From Sphagnum compactum (taxonomy: Eukaryota; Bryophyta; Sphagnopsida; Sphagnales), in contig OZ234493.1 in the NCBI GenBank assembly GCA_965153455.1, positions 7,926,213 to 7,990,212 on the forward strand: 64,000 nt of DNA, read 5' to 3'. Each line of letters starts with the position of its first letter. The stretch's first letter is position 1. The notes under the pieces are model-generated. The model saw only the letters and a program-made list of their open reading frames with translations. It made no database searches and had not been told where the DNA came from. Below are positions 1 through 13,569 of this stretch, piece after piece. The translations under genes were made by a program, and so were the position numbers.

Positions 1-2035
1 CTATTTACCTACTTACCTACCTACCTAATTACTACTATTTATATTTTTTGAAACCATAAAATTAAATATAAAATTGATGCCTAGAATATAATTAAAACAT
101 CCAAGTTGGGATTATTGTTCAAAGGTTTATTTAAATGAATATCTTCTTTGAATTTCTTGACATTAAATGATGAAATACATTTTTATTAATGATATCCAAA
201 GAATTTCAAAAGAAATCCACATGCCCCAAATTGACATTGTTTTATATGTTTTCATGTGATGGGTAATAAAAGCTATAAATTTGATATTCATTAATTTATC
301 AAAGTATTTGGTCATTTATGATGAAAAGTGGATGGTAATGAGTGTTAGTATGGATAATTTTTAAAATCATGATTGATTAGATCCAACATAGAAGAAAATG
401 GATAATGGATGGATGTTATTCATCAAAGAATGATAAATGAATGTTCATGGATGAATTATGACAATAAGTTTTTTCAAAATAAATCAAAAAAATGTTTACA
501 TGCGTTTTTGTATTTTGTGTGGGGCCAATGGATGTGGAGGCTGATTTGGGGAAAAAGGTGGGGAATTGAACATGTCAAAAGAATTGTGGAAGGACATCAA
601 TGACATAATAAATTATTGTGAATTCAATTAGCCATTGTTTGGGTTTATAAATGGGCCATAATATTGTGACATTATTATTATTTGATAATAAAATGGTAAG
701 ATGTTTCCACTCTTATGAATGTAGATCAAAATTTGGAGTTTAATTATGGGAATGCTTGATATGAGTGCACAAGGTGCTATAGCTCCAAAGTTGAAAATAC
801 AAGAAGAGGAGAATCCTAACGTATAAATTGAAAAAATATTTAGTTGCAAATATAAATAATCAAAAAGACCAAATTGCAAAAATATATGATAGATCAATAA
901 TTGTTGAAGAAACGTCAAAAACAAAACTATTGATATGCATAGATTGAAGGGTTGAACAAAAAATGAACTATGCATGACATGTAGCAATAATATGAATTAC
1001 ATAGGAACCTTATTAAATATCATGATTTAAGTGTGCAAAAGGTTTACTATTTTTGGTTACATGTATCATTTTATTCTTGACAAATAAAGGAAATGTGCGT
1101 ATATTTGTGGTGATTTAATATGAAGTCAATTGAAAGAATTGAATCATTTTAACAAAAATCAAGGAAGGGGTTTTAAGGTTCAAGGTCATGGAAGAAAAAG
1201 GAAAATTATTTTTAATTTACAAGTGGAAATGATGAAAAAATGGCAAAGGAAAAAACCTTGCATGAGTCTTGTAGTCCTAAATGCATATGTTAGAATCAAG
1301 GAACATAATAGTTTTAAAACATTTTTTCATTTGAAAATTGAGCAAATGCAATATTATAACACAAATTTCTTTAAAAAATTAAACATGGGGGTTTTAAACA
1401 CGTGATTAAAAATTACACATAATAGTTGGATAATGCAATATTTGAATGCATTTTGTCACAAGTATTTTCCAGTATTAGACATGTACATATCAATTGGGTA
1501 AGCATATATATATATTTTAAAAATGCACTACAAAGAATTTGCATATGAACAACTAGTTTTTTAGACTATTTTTCAATCATAAATGCCACATGTGATTACA
1601 ATTTGCTCTAGTCGATTTAGACAAGTCACATAAAATTTCAATCGCAAAAACAAAACGTGGCATGAAGTTCAAATGACAATCGCATAAAGATGCAACTTAT
1701 ATGAACGTTTCATGCATCCAAACAAGCTTACATGGCATTGTCATTTTACAACTGCTTTTACAATTAAGCAATGTAGTTGTATTATTTACATGAACATTTC
1801 TAAATATATAATATTTAAATATTAAAAATAAGATTATTACTTTTGTATTTACATATATTATATTATCGATAATTTCATGAATTTCAACTTATAAGTTGTT
1901 GACATGTGTCATTACCTAGGCCAGGCTAAAAACCTAGTTTATGTTACTAATAAGGCCGCCTAATTCATCTACCTAGTAATCTAAGTAGGTAGGGAATATT
2001 CGATCAATTTACCACTATTGATTGCAACTCATTTC
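1..2035. other. AT-rich intergenic DNA, starts with a CCTA tract
   Basis: No gene is supported here. The first 33 bases are a decayed CTAC/TACC tetranucleotide tract. The rest is AT-rich with very few CpG dinucleotides, and its open frames are short and resemble nothing I recognise. It looks like decayed transposon sequence. Confidence 0.6.
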
Positions 2036-2039
2036 ATTT

Positions 2040-2105
2040 GTGAGAATTGGTTTTTGAACCAAAAAATGGAGATCAACTCCTTTACCACCAAGCCACCCCA
2101 TTTTT
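2040..2105 (-). mobile_element. SINE-like tRNA-derived head (relic)
   Basis: Read on the minus strand, this stretch carries a pol III A-box-like TGGCTTGGTGG (2086-2096) followed about 26 bases later by a B-box-like GGTTCAAAAACC (2049-2060). Between them lies GTAAAGGAGTTGATCTCC. The order and spacing match the tRNA-derived head of a plant SINE. It is not a functional tRNA because the cloverleaf does not close. No tail or target duplication could be fixed. Confidence 0.45.
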
Positions 2106-2109
2106 TGCG

Positions 2110-5100
2110 ACTATATAGTAATGTGCATTTTATTTACATTACTTGATTTAAAACATTACACAAAACATCATTTCTGATATTTGATATCTTATTGATATTT
2201 TGTCCAAATGACAAGATTTAAGGTTTTTTCAATAATGTACACAACTTTCTTTTTTCCTTTAAAAATTTTGAACAAAATTGAAAAAAAAATTATTTGAATT
2301 TTGTTATTAAATACCATTTCAATGACCATTTGGAAAAGTTTAATTCAAGCACATGATTTATAAATGGAAAAAAAAATTGTGGATAATATAATAACAAATA
2401 AAATTATATATTTTGTTTCTAAAACCTTCATTTGATTCTAAAAATTATATTATAAATTTTTTTTTGAATATCATAATTTTAATATTTGAATTAATCTAGA
2501 TGTGTGATATATAATTTTGTCACATATAATATTTATAATTGGATATAAATGAATTATAATAAATATTTTATATTAACCACATTATTTCTGATGTAAAAGG
2601 TTAACCTAAAAATATGATTTTAACTTTTAAATATTAATTAATTCCATAAAATTAATTGATTTTATGGATCTATATATTTTATTACTTTTACACTTATAAT
2701 ATATTGAGTTTTACTTAAAATCATGGTTAAAAAATTATGTAAAAAATTTATATATTTTCACATCTCAAACTTTTATTATATATTATATATTTTATTATAA
2801 TATATCATAATTGTACCAACGAAAATTGATTTAGGTATATGATATATAACTTAATCACATAAAATGTTGATAGATGGATCATAAATTAACCCTACTACCT
2901 AGTTAGCGTATTCAATAAATAAATTAGATTGCCTACCTAATTAAGCAATTAATTTTCAAAAATCACATATCAATATGGCACAGTACCTACTATTTAACCC
3001 ACATACATATGACCTACTAGCTACCTATTACCTAACCTAATCGCTAGATTAATTACATAGTTTATTTATTAAGTACTTATTTTAAAATATAAAAAAATCA
3101 TCACATATTAAATTACCCATACTATCTGTTACTTAACCCATGTACATACTTCCTACTACATATCTTATTTAATAACTACCTGCTATCTAGCTTAATTTAT
3201 AAATAGATTAATTGCATAGCCTACCTAATTAATTAATTAAACATAACACTATTTCATTCAACACAATAAAATACCTATTAATAATTATTTTACTTATATA
3301 TACTAGTACCCTATACCTATTACTTATTACCTAGCCTACCCAATTAATTAACTAATTAAGAAAACATTGATATATCAACATGATAAAATTTAATGTTGGA
3401 AATTCAAAATAATGGTCCATATTTACCATTTCTATGGGTCCTCTAAAGTTTCACAAACTTACCAAACCTTATTACACCTTTAATGGTTAGTTCATTAAAA
3501 AACATAAAGAAAATATTAGACCATTAAATCCAACAATTTCATTGGCCAATTCATTTTTGTTACATTAATTATATGTACATTTGTAACTAGGATTTATAGT
3601 CACAATTGAAGTTGAATAAAATGTCATATGGTGTTTAATGGCCTATGAACCACATCCCAAATCACAAAAATAACTACATTTTCACTTATTTTGAGATGCC
3701 AATAAAAAATTGTATAAGTTCATTTTTCATCTTCACTTTCATCCACATTGACATTGGTCACAAGTCATAGCAAATATTCAATTACAAACCACTTTTTAGT
3801 TGTTTTTATGACTACATTGTTTTTACCATGGTGCCACAGAGGATAGTCGCATCAATAGTCAAAAAAACGATTGATTTGGACACAAGTTGTAAATGTGTGG
3901 GTTGGAATGGACAAAATTTCTTATAATGATGTTATTCAAATAAAAGTGTAAAATGAAATATGATAAAATAGACACAAAAAATAGACGATTCAACTTTTAT
4001 CTTGTATCACGCATATAAAAAAATCAAGTAGCATCGAAATGGTTGGAATTGTAACAGAAAACCTTTTTTGCCTTTTATTACACTCATAAGAATATACATA
4101 CAAAAATGTAAGAAAATTTTAAAAATTTAAATATACAAAGAAATCTAAAAAATGGATTATAAATTCATGTTTGGGAACTTTTAACACAAAACGCTTAATA
4201 AAATATATTTATATTAGGATAGGATATAACAATGATTGTATTTTTTAAAGTGCTATAAAAATTTATTTTACTTTCCATTGTTAAAATATACTTGACACAT
4301 ATTTAAAACAAAACATAACAATGTGAAAAGTAGATTTCACAACTACTTGTATTCAAAAAACGATTGAAACTTTATTGAAACAAGGTGAAAATTAAAAATT
4401 AATACATAATAGTGAAGAATTATCTTGTCTTTAATCATTCAAGCTAAAAAATTCAATGCATCATAATTGTATGACAAGTTTATTTATTTATTTATACTTA
4501 CTTTTCAAGTAGATAGTCGAAGCAAAAAAAAAAAACTTTATCATGTTTTCACCCTATACAATGTTTTCAAAATTTTCAATCTTACTAAGGGTAACTGTAT
4601 GTATGATATGCAAAATGATCAATTAAGATAAGACAATTAAAGGTAAATGATAAACATTTACGTTTAATTCATGGGGTAATTTAACCCTCACCTTACATAT
4701 ATTGTATGGTATATATGGATAAATGTAAAATAAAGGGAGGATAAATCAAAATGTGTAAACGTTTGTTTATTATGACTCACATGCCCCAATTTGATAAACA
4801 ATTAGTTTTCAATTGGTGCTATAAACGTGAATATATCAAATTAAAAGAAAAGATAATGAAATTCTTCAACACTATTTTAGTGCCACATTAAGGCTATCCA
4901 TATAATGGTGAATGGAAGTACATTTGTGAAGGATTATGGTACATGATTAAAAAATTATATGGTAAAAAGATTGTTAAAAAAAAAATGCAATGAACATAAA
5001 TAAAGTTATAAGATTAGAAAAATAATTTGTCACCAAAATATGAAATTCATCCCTAAAAATGGAAATGAATATATGCTAGATAGCGATTTTGGCACATACC

Positions 5101-6935
5101 TTCATATTACAAACCTTAAAATAGTTCCTTTTCAAGTAAATATTAGGTAGGTAGGGGAAAACGTGGTAAGTGCAAAGTATTTATTAACCAAGTAGGGGAA
5201 AAAACAAATTTCAAATAAGGTATTGATAAAAAAAAACACCAAACAAGATATTATTAAACCTATTTGGTTGGAATTTACCCATGGATATATTAGGGTAAAA
5301 GATTTACCTATCCAACAATGGTACCTTTTCTTAATCTTGATGAAAACATGATGATGTTCACTAATGTCAAACCATTATTTGTAGTCCAACAATGAATGTT
5401 ATTCCTTTTGAACCACAAGCTTTGGAAGTTGTGTTCAAAATTAATGAAAGTTCAAAGTTCAAGCCAACAAAATAATAGGTCATGGAAAAGCTTGAGTAAG
5501 ATCAATGGTATTGCTACTGAATTGGATGTGAGTTGGCATGGAAAAGTGTGTATGAAATTGACAAAGTTTTTATGCAATACAAGGGAAGGCATTAGAAGGG
5601 AACATGTTGGAATATGTTTAATAAAAAAACTATGTTGGGGAAAAAGGGTTGTGCAAAAGGAAATCCATTGATGTAGCCAACATATGTGTATATTATGATT
5701 TCTCTTGTTGGGTAAAAGCATATTAACATCTTCAAAAACATTTGTCATAAATTTTTTTCTTTTAAAGTGTTGGGACTCTTGTTAAGGTTTGTACATTAAA
5801 TTTCAAATTATTATAAGTTTTTTTAGTTATATACGATTAGTTTGAAATTTCATTCCTTTCAAAATGTCTAATACATGATGAAATTTTTATAAGTATACAT
5901 AAAATATTTAACAATTGATACTTATTAGAAACATGGGTTTTTGTTTTTTCAATTATGTGATGTAATCAAATTGGCAATCATTCATAAGAGGAATCAGACA
6001 GATTTGGTTACATGTAAGAGATGAAAAGGTAACATTTTAAGAATCTTGTCATATTTTGGCGACTTGTTAGAATATATTATCTAAATATGGTAATTCAAAA
6101 GTTTTCTTTTTGAGATTTAATGATTTTGGCATAATTTTTTCACAAAAATCCTTTGTATTCAAGTTGCATTTGGATTTATTTTGGTAAAATAATTAGTTAA
6201 AGAAATGTTGGTCACAAAGCGCAAAAAAATATGGATTTATTTCAAGTGTGATATTTGATAGGTTTTTGTGTAATTTCTAATATTGGCCAACAATGATTTG
6301 AACCATTGTTGGCTAGTTCATTGCACTAGTTCAATTTTTTGGCTTGTTTTTTAGTTTTATTGTATTTGAAATAGAAATTCAAAAATTATATTAAACAATA
6401 TTTTGATATGGATCGTGCAAATGCCCTTGTGATGATTTTGAAACCTAACCTAGACCAAGTTATTATCATTTTTAAACACATAATAGTTCTCTAATTATAA
6501 ATTACAATTTAAAATAAGAACAACAAAGGGTTACATTTTATGCAATTTATTAGTTTTAATCAATTGTACATATGAATTAATACACATTTAAAATCTTTGA
6601 TGCTATTGTTGGGGTCCAAACATGGTTATTTAAACCACAAATGTTCCTTGTAGCATAAATGAAAAGTAACCATTAAATATGCTTTGATATGTTGAACTTT
6701 AAAAAAATTATTTAGTTCAAGGATTAATATGAATATTTTCTTCAACTTTGTGAAAACTTTAAATAAGGATTACATGTTTAAAATAGGTTTAAGTAGATTC
6801 AAGGAATTCAAGCAAAGCTCACAATCTCCTTTATAGCCTTTAAATAGGTTGTAAATGAATGAAATATCACATTTAAAAAAAAATTGAATTCATGGGGTCC
6901 TAAAATGTACTTTTGGCTTTTGATTTTTTTCACAT
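2110..6935. other. AT-rich intergenic DNA with scattered CCTA tracts
   Basis: No gene is supported. About 2885-3060 and 3120-3360 are rich in CCTA/TACC words and look like decayed tetranucleotide arrays. Short open frames at 5396-5671 (+) and 5452-5748 (-) overlap and match nothing recognised. Codon content and AT bias look like decayed repeat DNA. Confidence 0.55.
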
Positions 6936-6939
6936 TATA

Positions 6940-7260
6940 ATAAAATATATTTAGCTTGTAGGGTAAAATTAGGTTTGAAAAAAATATTTATCAATCAATT
7001 TCAAACCTACTTATTCCTTACTTTTATTATACTAAAGTTTTTCAAATTTTATATTCAGCTTACCATAAACCCAATGGAGGTGTAGATGTTTTCAAAATGA
7101 AAAATAAAAACCTTCCTAATCTACATTCTTGTGTTTTTGTAAAAGTTAATTGACATATTTTTAAATGGGATTTTAGGTGGACATACTTTTTAATCTAATT
7201 TACCGTGCTTGGACCTGTTGGTAATGTGCATTAGTTGGACAAAACTAATGGGTCCAAGCA
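6940..7260. repeat. Dispersed repeat, copy A (partner near 36.95-37.24 kb)
   Basis: This segment aligns in the same orientation with about 36,950-37,235. Shared landmarks in the same order are TTTCAAA..TACTT, CTTACTTTTAT.ATACTAAAGTT, TTCAAATTTT.TATYCA and a CTAATTTACC/CTACTTTACCTTGCT block. Divergence is high, so these are two old copies of one interspersed family. No coding capacity or termini were found. Confidence 0.5.
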
Positions 7261-7264
7261 CAAT

Positions 7265-8390
7265 ATAGTGAGCCAAAGGAATCCTTTTAGGTGATTGCTC
7301 AAATAAGAAAAATGCAAATTGAGCAAAATTGGTTTGAACATGAGTTTTGTGATTTTTGTTTTATAAATTGTAATAACATTGTAAGATCCCAAAACATGTC
7401 CACATGAAAGAAGACATTTTTGAAGTAAGAATTTGTGTTATTTTTGTGTTTGGTTTTTGTTATTAGTTCATTAACCACAAAATGAAGTCTTGTAACTATC
7501 ACATGGAGGATCAAAATGTCCAAACTTGCCCACACATCATTCAAACAAGGTGTGGGCTTCTTTTGCTAGCCTATTAGTCCTATCATTCACATTGAATGTC
7601 ATTTTCACATTAAAGACCTATTGTTCAAATAATGTTGGGGTTTAATTTTGTTAAGAAAGTCTATAGCACACATTCAAAATATGAATGGATGTTTAGTGCA
7701 CACATGAGTGCTAAGTGAATTTAAACAATTAATAACCTAGCCTAGGTAAATTGTGCAAAAAAAAGGTTTTAGAATTTCATAGAACTTGGCCCTAGCCTTT
7801 TTGGTCCTCCCACCCTATTAGTAACAATCTCCCATCATCTTATGCCCATGTATGTTGCCCTCATTGTTGATTTTTTTGCTTTGGAAAATATTGTAACACC
7901 TTTCAAAAATTGAGTTTAATAAAAAAAACTTTTCAAATCAAAGGTCAATCAAATGGTGCTATTAGTGAAGCCCATCACATAACAAATTTGGGCAAATCCA
8001 ATCAACTTATCATTTAGTCCTAGGCTGTTTATTTTGAGAATGCTTCCACTATGGGGCTTTACCTATTGTAAAACATAACACAAAGGTAGTAAATTTTTAT
8101 CATGAACCTAAACATATCACAAACTTTCTATATGACGATTTGGCAAAAGAAATTGCGTGAAAATTGTTCTTTCATCAATTTGTATTTTTTGCAGATGAAT
8201 GTTGTGTGTTTAAAACACATATTTGAATCTTACTTTGATATGTTTTATACATGTTTTAGACAGATGACATTTATATGAAAAAAACATGAACCCATGAAAA
8301 AATAAAATTCACACCATTTCCATTACCAAATCGTGGGATGGGAAGTTCGGGATGCAAATATAGGGTAAACTAAACACTTGGTGTATCAAA
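7265..8390. other. AT-rich intergenic DNA
   Basis: Nothing specific was recognised. There are no long open frames with protein-like composition and no terminal repeats. It lies between a dispersed repeat and the 180-bp tandem repeat. Confidence 0.5.
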
Positions 8391-8393
8391 AGG

Positions 8394-8885
8394 CTTAAAT
8401 CTTTGGACATTCTTTCATCACCTTTGGAGTTCAAAGATACATTTGTCATTTGATGCACCCATCACCATGAAGATCACTAAATAAGGACAAGAAATGAAGA
8501 AGATATGAGTTTTAAAAATAAAGGTGGTCAATGTTTGGTTATCAGCCTACTAAAATATTTTATTATTTGGAGCTTAAAATTTTTGGACATTGTTTTGTTG
8601 CCTGTAGAGTTCCAAGAAATTTTGTAGAGCTTTAGTTGATGCACCGATAGTTTTTTAAATTGCTGGAAATGGACAAAAAAATGAAGAAAATATGGGTTTG
8701 AAAATTAGGGGGGAGGTCAAATGTTGTTTTTCAAACATTTTGCGATTTCCACAACTTGTGCCTTTTGTCTTTCTTCATCATTGATCCTTTGCCTCTAGAG
8801 TTGAAAAAGGTATTGTATTCCTCCACTTGCCATAACCAAGATCACTAAAGAGGGATAAGAAATGAGTAAAATATGGTCAATGTTT
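8394..8885 (-). repeat. Three degenerate ~182-bp tandem units, related to the CACTA internal repeat
   Basis: Three diverged units begin near 8397, 8577 and 8761. Each contains a version of TTTGGACATT..TTTCAT, GGAGTTC, GATGCACC and AAGAAATGAAGAAGATATG. Read on the minus strand, the unit has the same order of blocks as the two units inside the CACTA element at 40.9-41.28 kb: CATAACTTTCTCATTTCT, then a GAT word, then GATGCGCC. The period is also about 183 bp there. This suggests a CACTA-derived fragment in the opposite orientation. Confidence 0.5.
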
Positions 8886-8889
8886 CTAT

Positions 8890-10720
8890 ACCAGCTTGTG
8901 TTTAAGTGGAGGGCATATTTACCCTGGATCACAAGGCATAGGAGTAAAGGGGTTCTTACACGAACTCCGCGAGAGTGGGATGGATCCTAAACCTATAAGA
9001 CACCTCCCACTCTTGAGGATGTTATAGGCTTATTATCCCTCCCACTTTTAAAGTATACATACTAGAACCCTTCTCTTTTCTAGGAGGATCTTCATGGGTA
9101 TAAGGTGCACTCCACACACACTAAGAGATTTTCTCCAAGTGTGCTTTAAGGCCAACTGAATGAGGTTTTCCTCCTAAATTGGTCAGCTGGGTCCCTGCTG
9201 CTACTTGCCTACTACAAGTGACAAAACAGGCAATGGAAACTAGTGCATGTCAGTCCTTACTCCTCCTGCAGAGAGCAAAGGAAAAGCAGTGGGACGATAA
9301 GGAAGGGGGCTGTGGCAGGACCCCAGCCAGATCACCAGATACACAGTAAGGTGGAAGCTGGAAAGTAGTATTCACAACCTTGCAATTTGCAATCCATAAC
9401 ACTCACAAATTGTGTACGTTTGGTCACCCAATTCTTTCTAATCTGAGCAGTATGGGGGAAGTGGACCAGCCTTGTTGGTGTGCAACTTGGCCGATGCATA
9501 TGTTGAAGCTCTAATATACTTACTGTGCTTTGGGTACAAAGCACATGTTAAGTGTGTACGAACTCCTGACATTTGATCCATGTCTTTCTTGAGTGTCCAA
9601 CTCGGGTAAACACACACTTTTATGATGGGAAAACCCCGAATTGTGAAACACTGTTTGTTGTCCAACGATAGAGAGAGACATTGAACAAGTCGTGTGAATG
9701 GAAAAAAACCACAGATGATGCCCAAGCTGTAGATTAGATGCTAACTTAATTGAATTGATTCGGGGTGGTGGAGGTGGTGGTGCCAAGAGCTCAAACAACA
9801 AAGAATTGTGATGAACGAAGATGGAAGGAGGGGGTGGGGGGGTTGTAAGTAAGTACATACTTAGCTGAACTACAAATTGTTGATTTGTGTGCTACACCAG
9901 TAGGTGGTGCTTAGTGCCCATGCCATAGATTTTATTATGAGGAGTTGCTGTTGGGTGCCCATGCCATATGTATTAATTTAGGCTTTATGTGTCCAGCTTT
10001 TGGTAAGTAAAAAGACGTGTATCTGAATGTACTTTAGTTCAATTGTTGTCCCTGGCTGTCTCATTTACAATCCTTGAAAAAATTTACTACCAAGTTATGA
10101 ATTGTGACACATTCATTAATAGAGTTACCACCTGTAAAGTAAAGTAAACTAAACTTGGGGTACTGGGCCCTAGTTTTGCCAAAACTGAGGATGAAATTTA
10201 TTGAAAAAACTCAGACTGAGAACCTTTAGTACACCCAAAAAAAAAGAGGGGATGAAACTGGTTTTTTTTCTTGCCTAAATTGGTCGTCACAGGAGTTTTT
10301 CATCATCGATTTTGGATTTGCCATACCTGTTGTGGCTTCACCCATGCTCACACTTTTCATTAATTCAAGGCTTCTCAGAGTAAAATGCTGCAAATGTTGT
10401 GAACTAATACCCAGTTACATTCAACAGAGTTTCACTCACTTTATGACTAAACTCAAATTGGGGATGAAACAAGGATTACAGGGTCAAACTAGGGCCCAAA
10501 GAGTTGGTAACTTTAAGGAAAAATCTTTTATTGTGCTAAAGATGGCAGGTGTGAAGTTCCAAGGTTACAGGTGAACGACCTCCATAGGCTACAAAGGTTA
10601 GACCGGAGTGAACCCATCATCCATGATTGCAAAGTGAAGGATGGATGGTTAGTGGGCAGGAAACAGTTTTCTGTTGGTTCCAGTTCCCTAGCAAACCATG
10701 GTGGTTAGCTCATCTGCTCT
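8890..10720. other. Less AT-rich intergenic DNA
   Basis: Base composition shifts to higher GC with more CpG than upstream. Overlapping minus-strand frames at 9332-9858 are low in known motifs and partly driven by poly-C runs (9759-9841 on the complement), so they are not called as genes. A purine/pyrimidine-rich patch at about 9757-9842 (GGTGGAGGTGGTGG, GGAGGGGGTGGGGGGG) is the only distinctive element. Confidence 0.5.
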
Positions 10721-10723
10721 TTC

Positions 10724-10788
10724 CCTACCTACTAACAACCTGCCTGCTTGCTAACAGCTAGCAAGCAGGTGGGTTGTTAGTAGGTAGG
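10724..10788. repeat. Near-perfect 30-bp inverted repeat (hairpin)
   Basis: The left arm 10724-10753 and right arm 10759-10788 are reverse complements with two mismatches, separated by the 5-base spacer ACAGC. The outer part of each arm is CCTACCTACTAACAACC or its complement, and the inner part is GCTTGCTA/TAGCAAGC. The right arm runs on into (TAGG)n up to about 10797. It would form a stable stem. It may have arisen from the tetranucleotide array or may be the core of a very short foldback element. Confidence 0.85.
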
Positions 10789-11688
10789 TAGGTAGGTTAA
10801 AAAAACAACCCTTACCTTTATAAACTATCTCCTTACTTAGAAGTCACATAATGTTCCTACCTATGTACCTACATGTAAGACCTACTTCTTACAGGATAGG
10901 TTACCAAGGTGAAACTGGATATGAACTCCAGTTGAGGTTCATCCACAATGGAGTCACAATGAGCATCCAGTGGATGGTGTGGCTTGTGTATGCTGATGGT
11001 TTCCACACTCTGGCAATTTTTTTAAGTAGCGAATTTTTGGCAAATTTTTGACAGAAAAGTATGATTTTCACCAATTTATTTTGTGGCAAAATTTTCTTAT
11101 CTTGGCCTTTAAGGAAAAATACTGGAGATGGGAATATTCTGTCGTTTATTCCTTATAAAAGGCATTTTTGCACACAACTTCCAATCCTTGGACAGTTAGT
11201 TTTCACATTTCAACTGTTTGCTATTGCTATTTTTACCACTGATTTCTAAACAATTGTGGCTATCAATGAATGACAGCAAAAATCTGGAGGAAAAAAAAAA
11301 AAAACCTAAATTCAACATTGGCAAAGGAATTGAATTTTCATGGGAAAAAGAAGGCCCAAATTCAGAAAATTTTGTGAGAAAAAACAAATTAGAAATCACT
11401 CCATCTATTATGGTAAGTTGCAGTAGGTAGCCAAGAATATAAAAAGCTCCTTATTCCTTTTTACTTTGAAATCTGGTATACAACCACCAGATTTAGCTAA
11501 ATGTTTTTTTCTGGATGATCATCACTTTTGGCTACATTAAAAAAAATTTGGAAAAAAAGGAAAAAAAAAAAGAAAAACCTTGCATTGAAGTTGCAGTTCC
11601 TAGGCCAGTTGCAGTAAAGTCTGCTGATTAAAAAAGATTTATTGTTGGGTTTAAGTACTCAATGGATCAAGAGCATGAACACATGATG

Positions 11689-11946
11689 GCAGGGTTTTTT
11701 TTTTTTTTTTTTTTTGGGTGTTTTTTTTTGCTAAATTCCTCAAGTAGATCCACTGGCAAGGATCCCCAGAATTAACTAGCATTAAATGGCGACTGCCCTA
11801 GGTGGGCTGTACCATTTTAAAGTGGTGCTGCTGCTACAAGTGGCGACCTAGGAAGTACCTAGGACTAGGTGTGGCCAATTTAATTATTTTTATTTCAAAA
11901 AAATCACAAAATTTTCATTTTTTTTATGAAAGAAAAATAAATCGCG
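11689..11946 (+). repeat. Dispersed repeat, copy 1 of 2
   Basis: This copy runs from a GCAGGG-T(n) start to AATAAATCGC. It shares, in order, AGATCCA.TGGCAAG, TTAACTAGCATTAAATGG, GACTGC, a poly-purine gap, ACAAGTGG.GA, TAGGAAG..CCTAGG and TAGGTGTGG with a second copy at 13878-14136. The two copies are nearly equal in length (258 and 259 bp) and in direct orientation 2.2 kb apart. There is no coding capacity. Family is unknown; a SINE- or MITE-sized element is possible. Confidence 0.7.
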
Positions 11947-11949
11947 AAG

Positions 11950-13565
11950 TTGCGAAATTTTACGAAAAAAAAAAAAAACTCAGAGTCTGTCTGCTTTCAT
12001 GGGTGTTTTTTGAATGAAACCAAGAACAAAAATGGAAAAAAAAGTTTGCAAGTGATCAAATGTTTGAAAGAAGGAGCTGTGTCTTGAAGAGGGATTGAGG
12101 AAATCGAGACAAAGTGTAAGAAGCGAGAATGATGGCGTTAACGAACTTCGATTGTCTCGTAGAAGAACGCAGTTGGGGGAGGTAATAATAATAATAATAA
12201 TGCGGCAATAAGCAAAAGAGCAGCTAATAATGAGGCGACGATTTCCAAAAGCTGCCTGTTGCATCGCGGCTTGATTGATTGGGTTGCAGGCAGGCTCACT
12301 AATTCCTCCTCCTCGCTTTCATCTTAATGAACAGCACTAAATGAATCACAAAGCTTGCAAGGCCCGGTGGTCATCGTAGGCATGCTTTTTTATTTGGGGT
12401 AAAATCTTGACGTGGAGGCAACCTGGGTTTTTGTGAAATGCCCCATGGGTTCTTAGTTAGGCTTGGCAAGTGTTCTTCCAAATAGGCTACAAAATCTTGT
12501 TACAGGCTTGTATGAGATCTAGACCCCTTACATTCTTTATGGCTTTCGGATTACAAAAAGAGAGAGAGAATATTATTTTTGTCATTTCTTCCCTTTTTGT
12601 TGGGAAAAAACTTCTCCACTTTTAGAGAAAAAAAGAAGATGAAATTCACCATACTTAGAACACAGTTATTTGATCCAAGGGCAATTAGTCGCCACATTTC
12701 AACTCTTCACTGCTTTTAGCACAGATTTCTAAAATGTTGTGACTATTGATCAATGTGCGACAATCAAAATCTAAATTTTTTAACAAAAAATCTACTTTCC
12801 TCCATGACCAGTAGTGAAAATTGGCTTTAAAGTGAATGATCGCGAACCCACCTACCTCACACAATTGGACCCAAAAAAAAAACAGAAGAAGAATTAAAAC
12901 CTTGCAGGCGAAATCCCAAGCAGGTAAGTTTAGTAGCTTATGTAAGTAGCTAGGTAGCAGGCAGGAGGATTCAGGACGTTGGAAATCACAAGAGCAAGCT
13001 GCAGGACAGCTTTTGGTTTTAATGGAATCCGTTGGGGGGGGGGGCGGGAGCGGGGGGGGGGGAAGATGAGGAATCAAGATTCACATCTTGCGAGGCATAG
13101 GGAATCCCGTTCCGTTGCACGTGACCAACGGACTTTACTCCGCGAGTTTAATGCCCCCCACGGTTGCTGCTGGCTGGCTGCTGGAGATCCCTCGATGGAT
13201 CATTCCATGGCCCGCATTACTTAGGACAACTTTCCATTAGGTTGGTGTGCATTACGGTGGTACCTGATGATGAGCTAGCCAACTCAAACTCACTCGGCCC
13301 GGCAAAGCCACAACTGCTTGCGCCTTCCTTCCTTGGGAATCATGTGTTGGATCTTTTGTTTTACTGCCGCATTCAATTTCATTTACGGCATTCCCTTAAA
13401 ACGCCTGACTGCTGCTGCTCCTGCCACTGCGCCTTGTCGGTCAAGAACACCAAAACGCCATGCATAGGACCTAACTATGATCACAGCAGCGTAATGGAAA
13501 GAGATCCTAAGTACTAATCTTCAGCCTTCCGCTGTTGTTTCCTTTTCTAGCTGTGCCTGTCACCT
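11950..13565. other. Intergenic DNA with homopolymers
   Basis: No gene is supported. It contains an (ATA)n run at 12183-12202, A/T homopolymers and a purine-rich G tract at 13034-13062. The GC-rich stretch 13070-13520 has open frames, but composition is unbiased and no domain is visible. Confidence 0.5.
13034..13062. repeat. G-rich homopolymer tract
   Basis: An 11-G run is followed by C, GGG, AGC and a further 11-G run. It is one of five such G or C tracts between 13.0 and 19.7 kb. The sequence could form a G-quadruplex, but exact length may be affected by assembly or polymerase slippage. Confidence 0.8.
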
Positions 13566-13569
13566 CCGT

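Noticed and set aside
9332-9858. Overlapping minus-strand frames as a gene
   Set aside because: Proline runs come from poly-C, frames overlap each other, and no domain or splice structure is visible.
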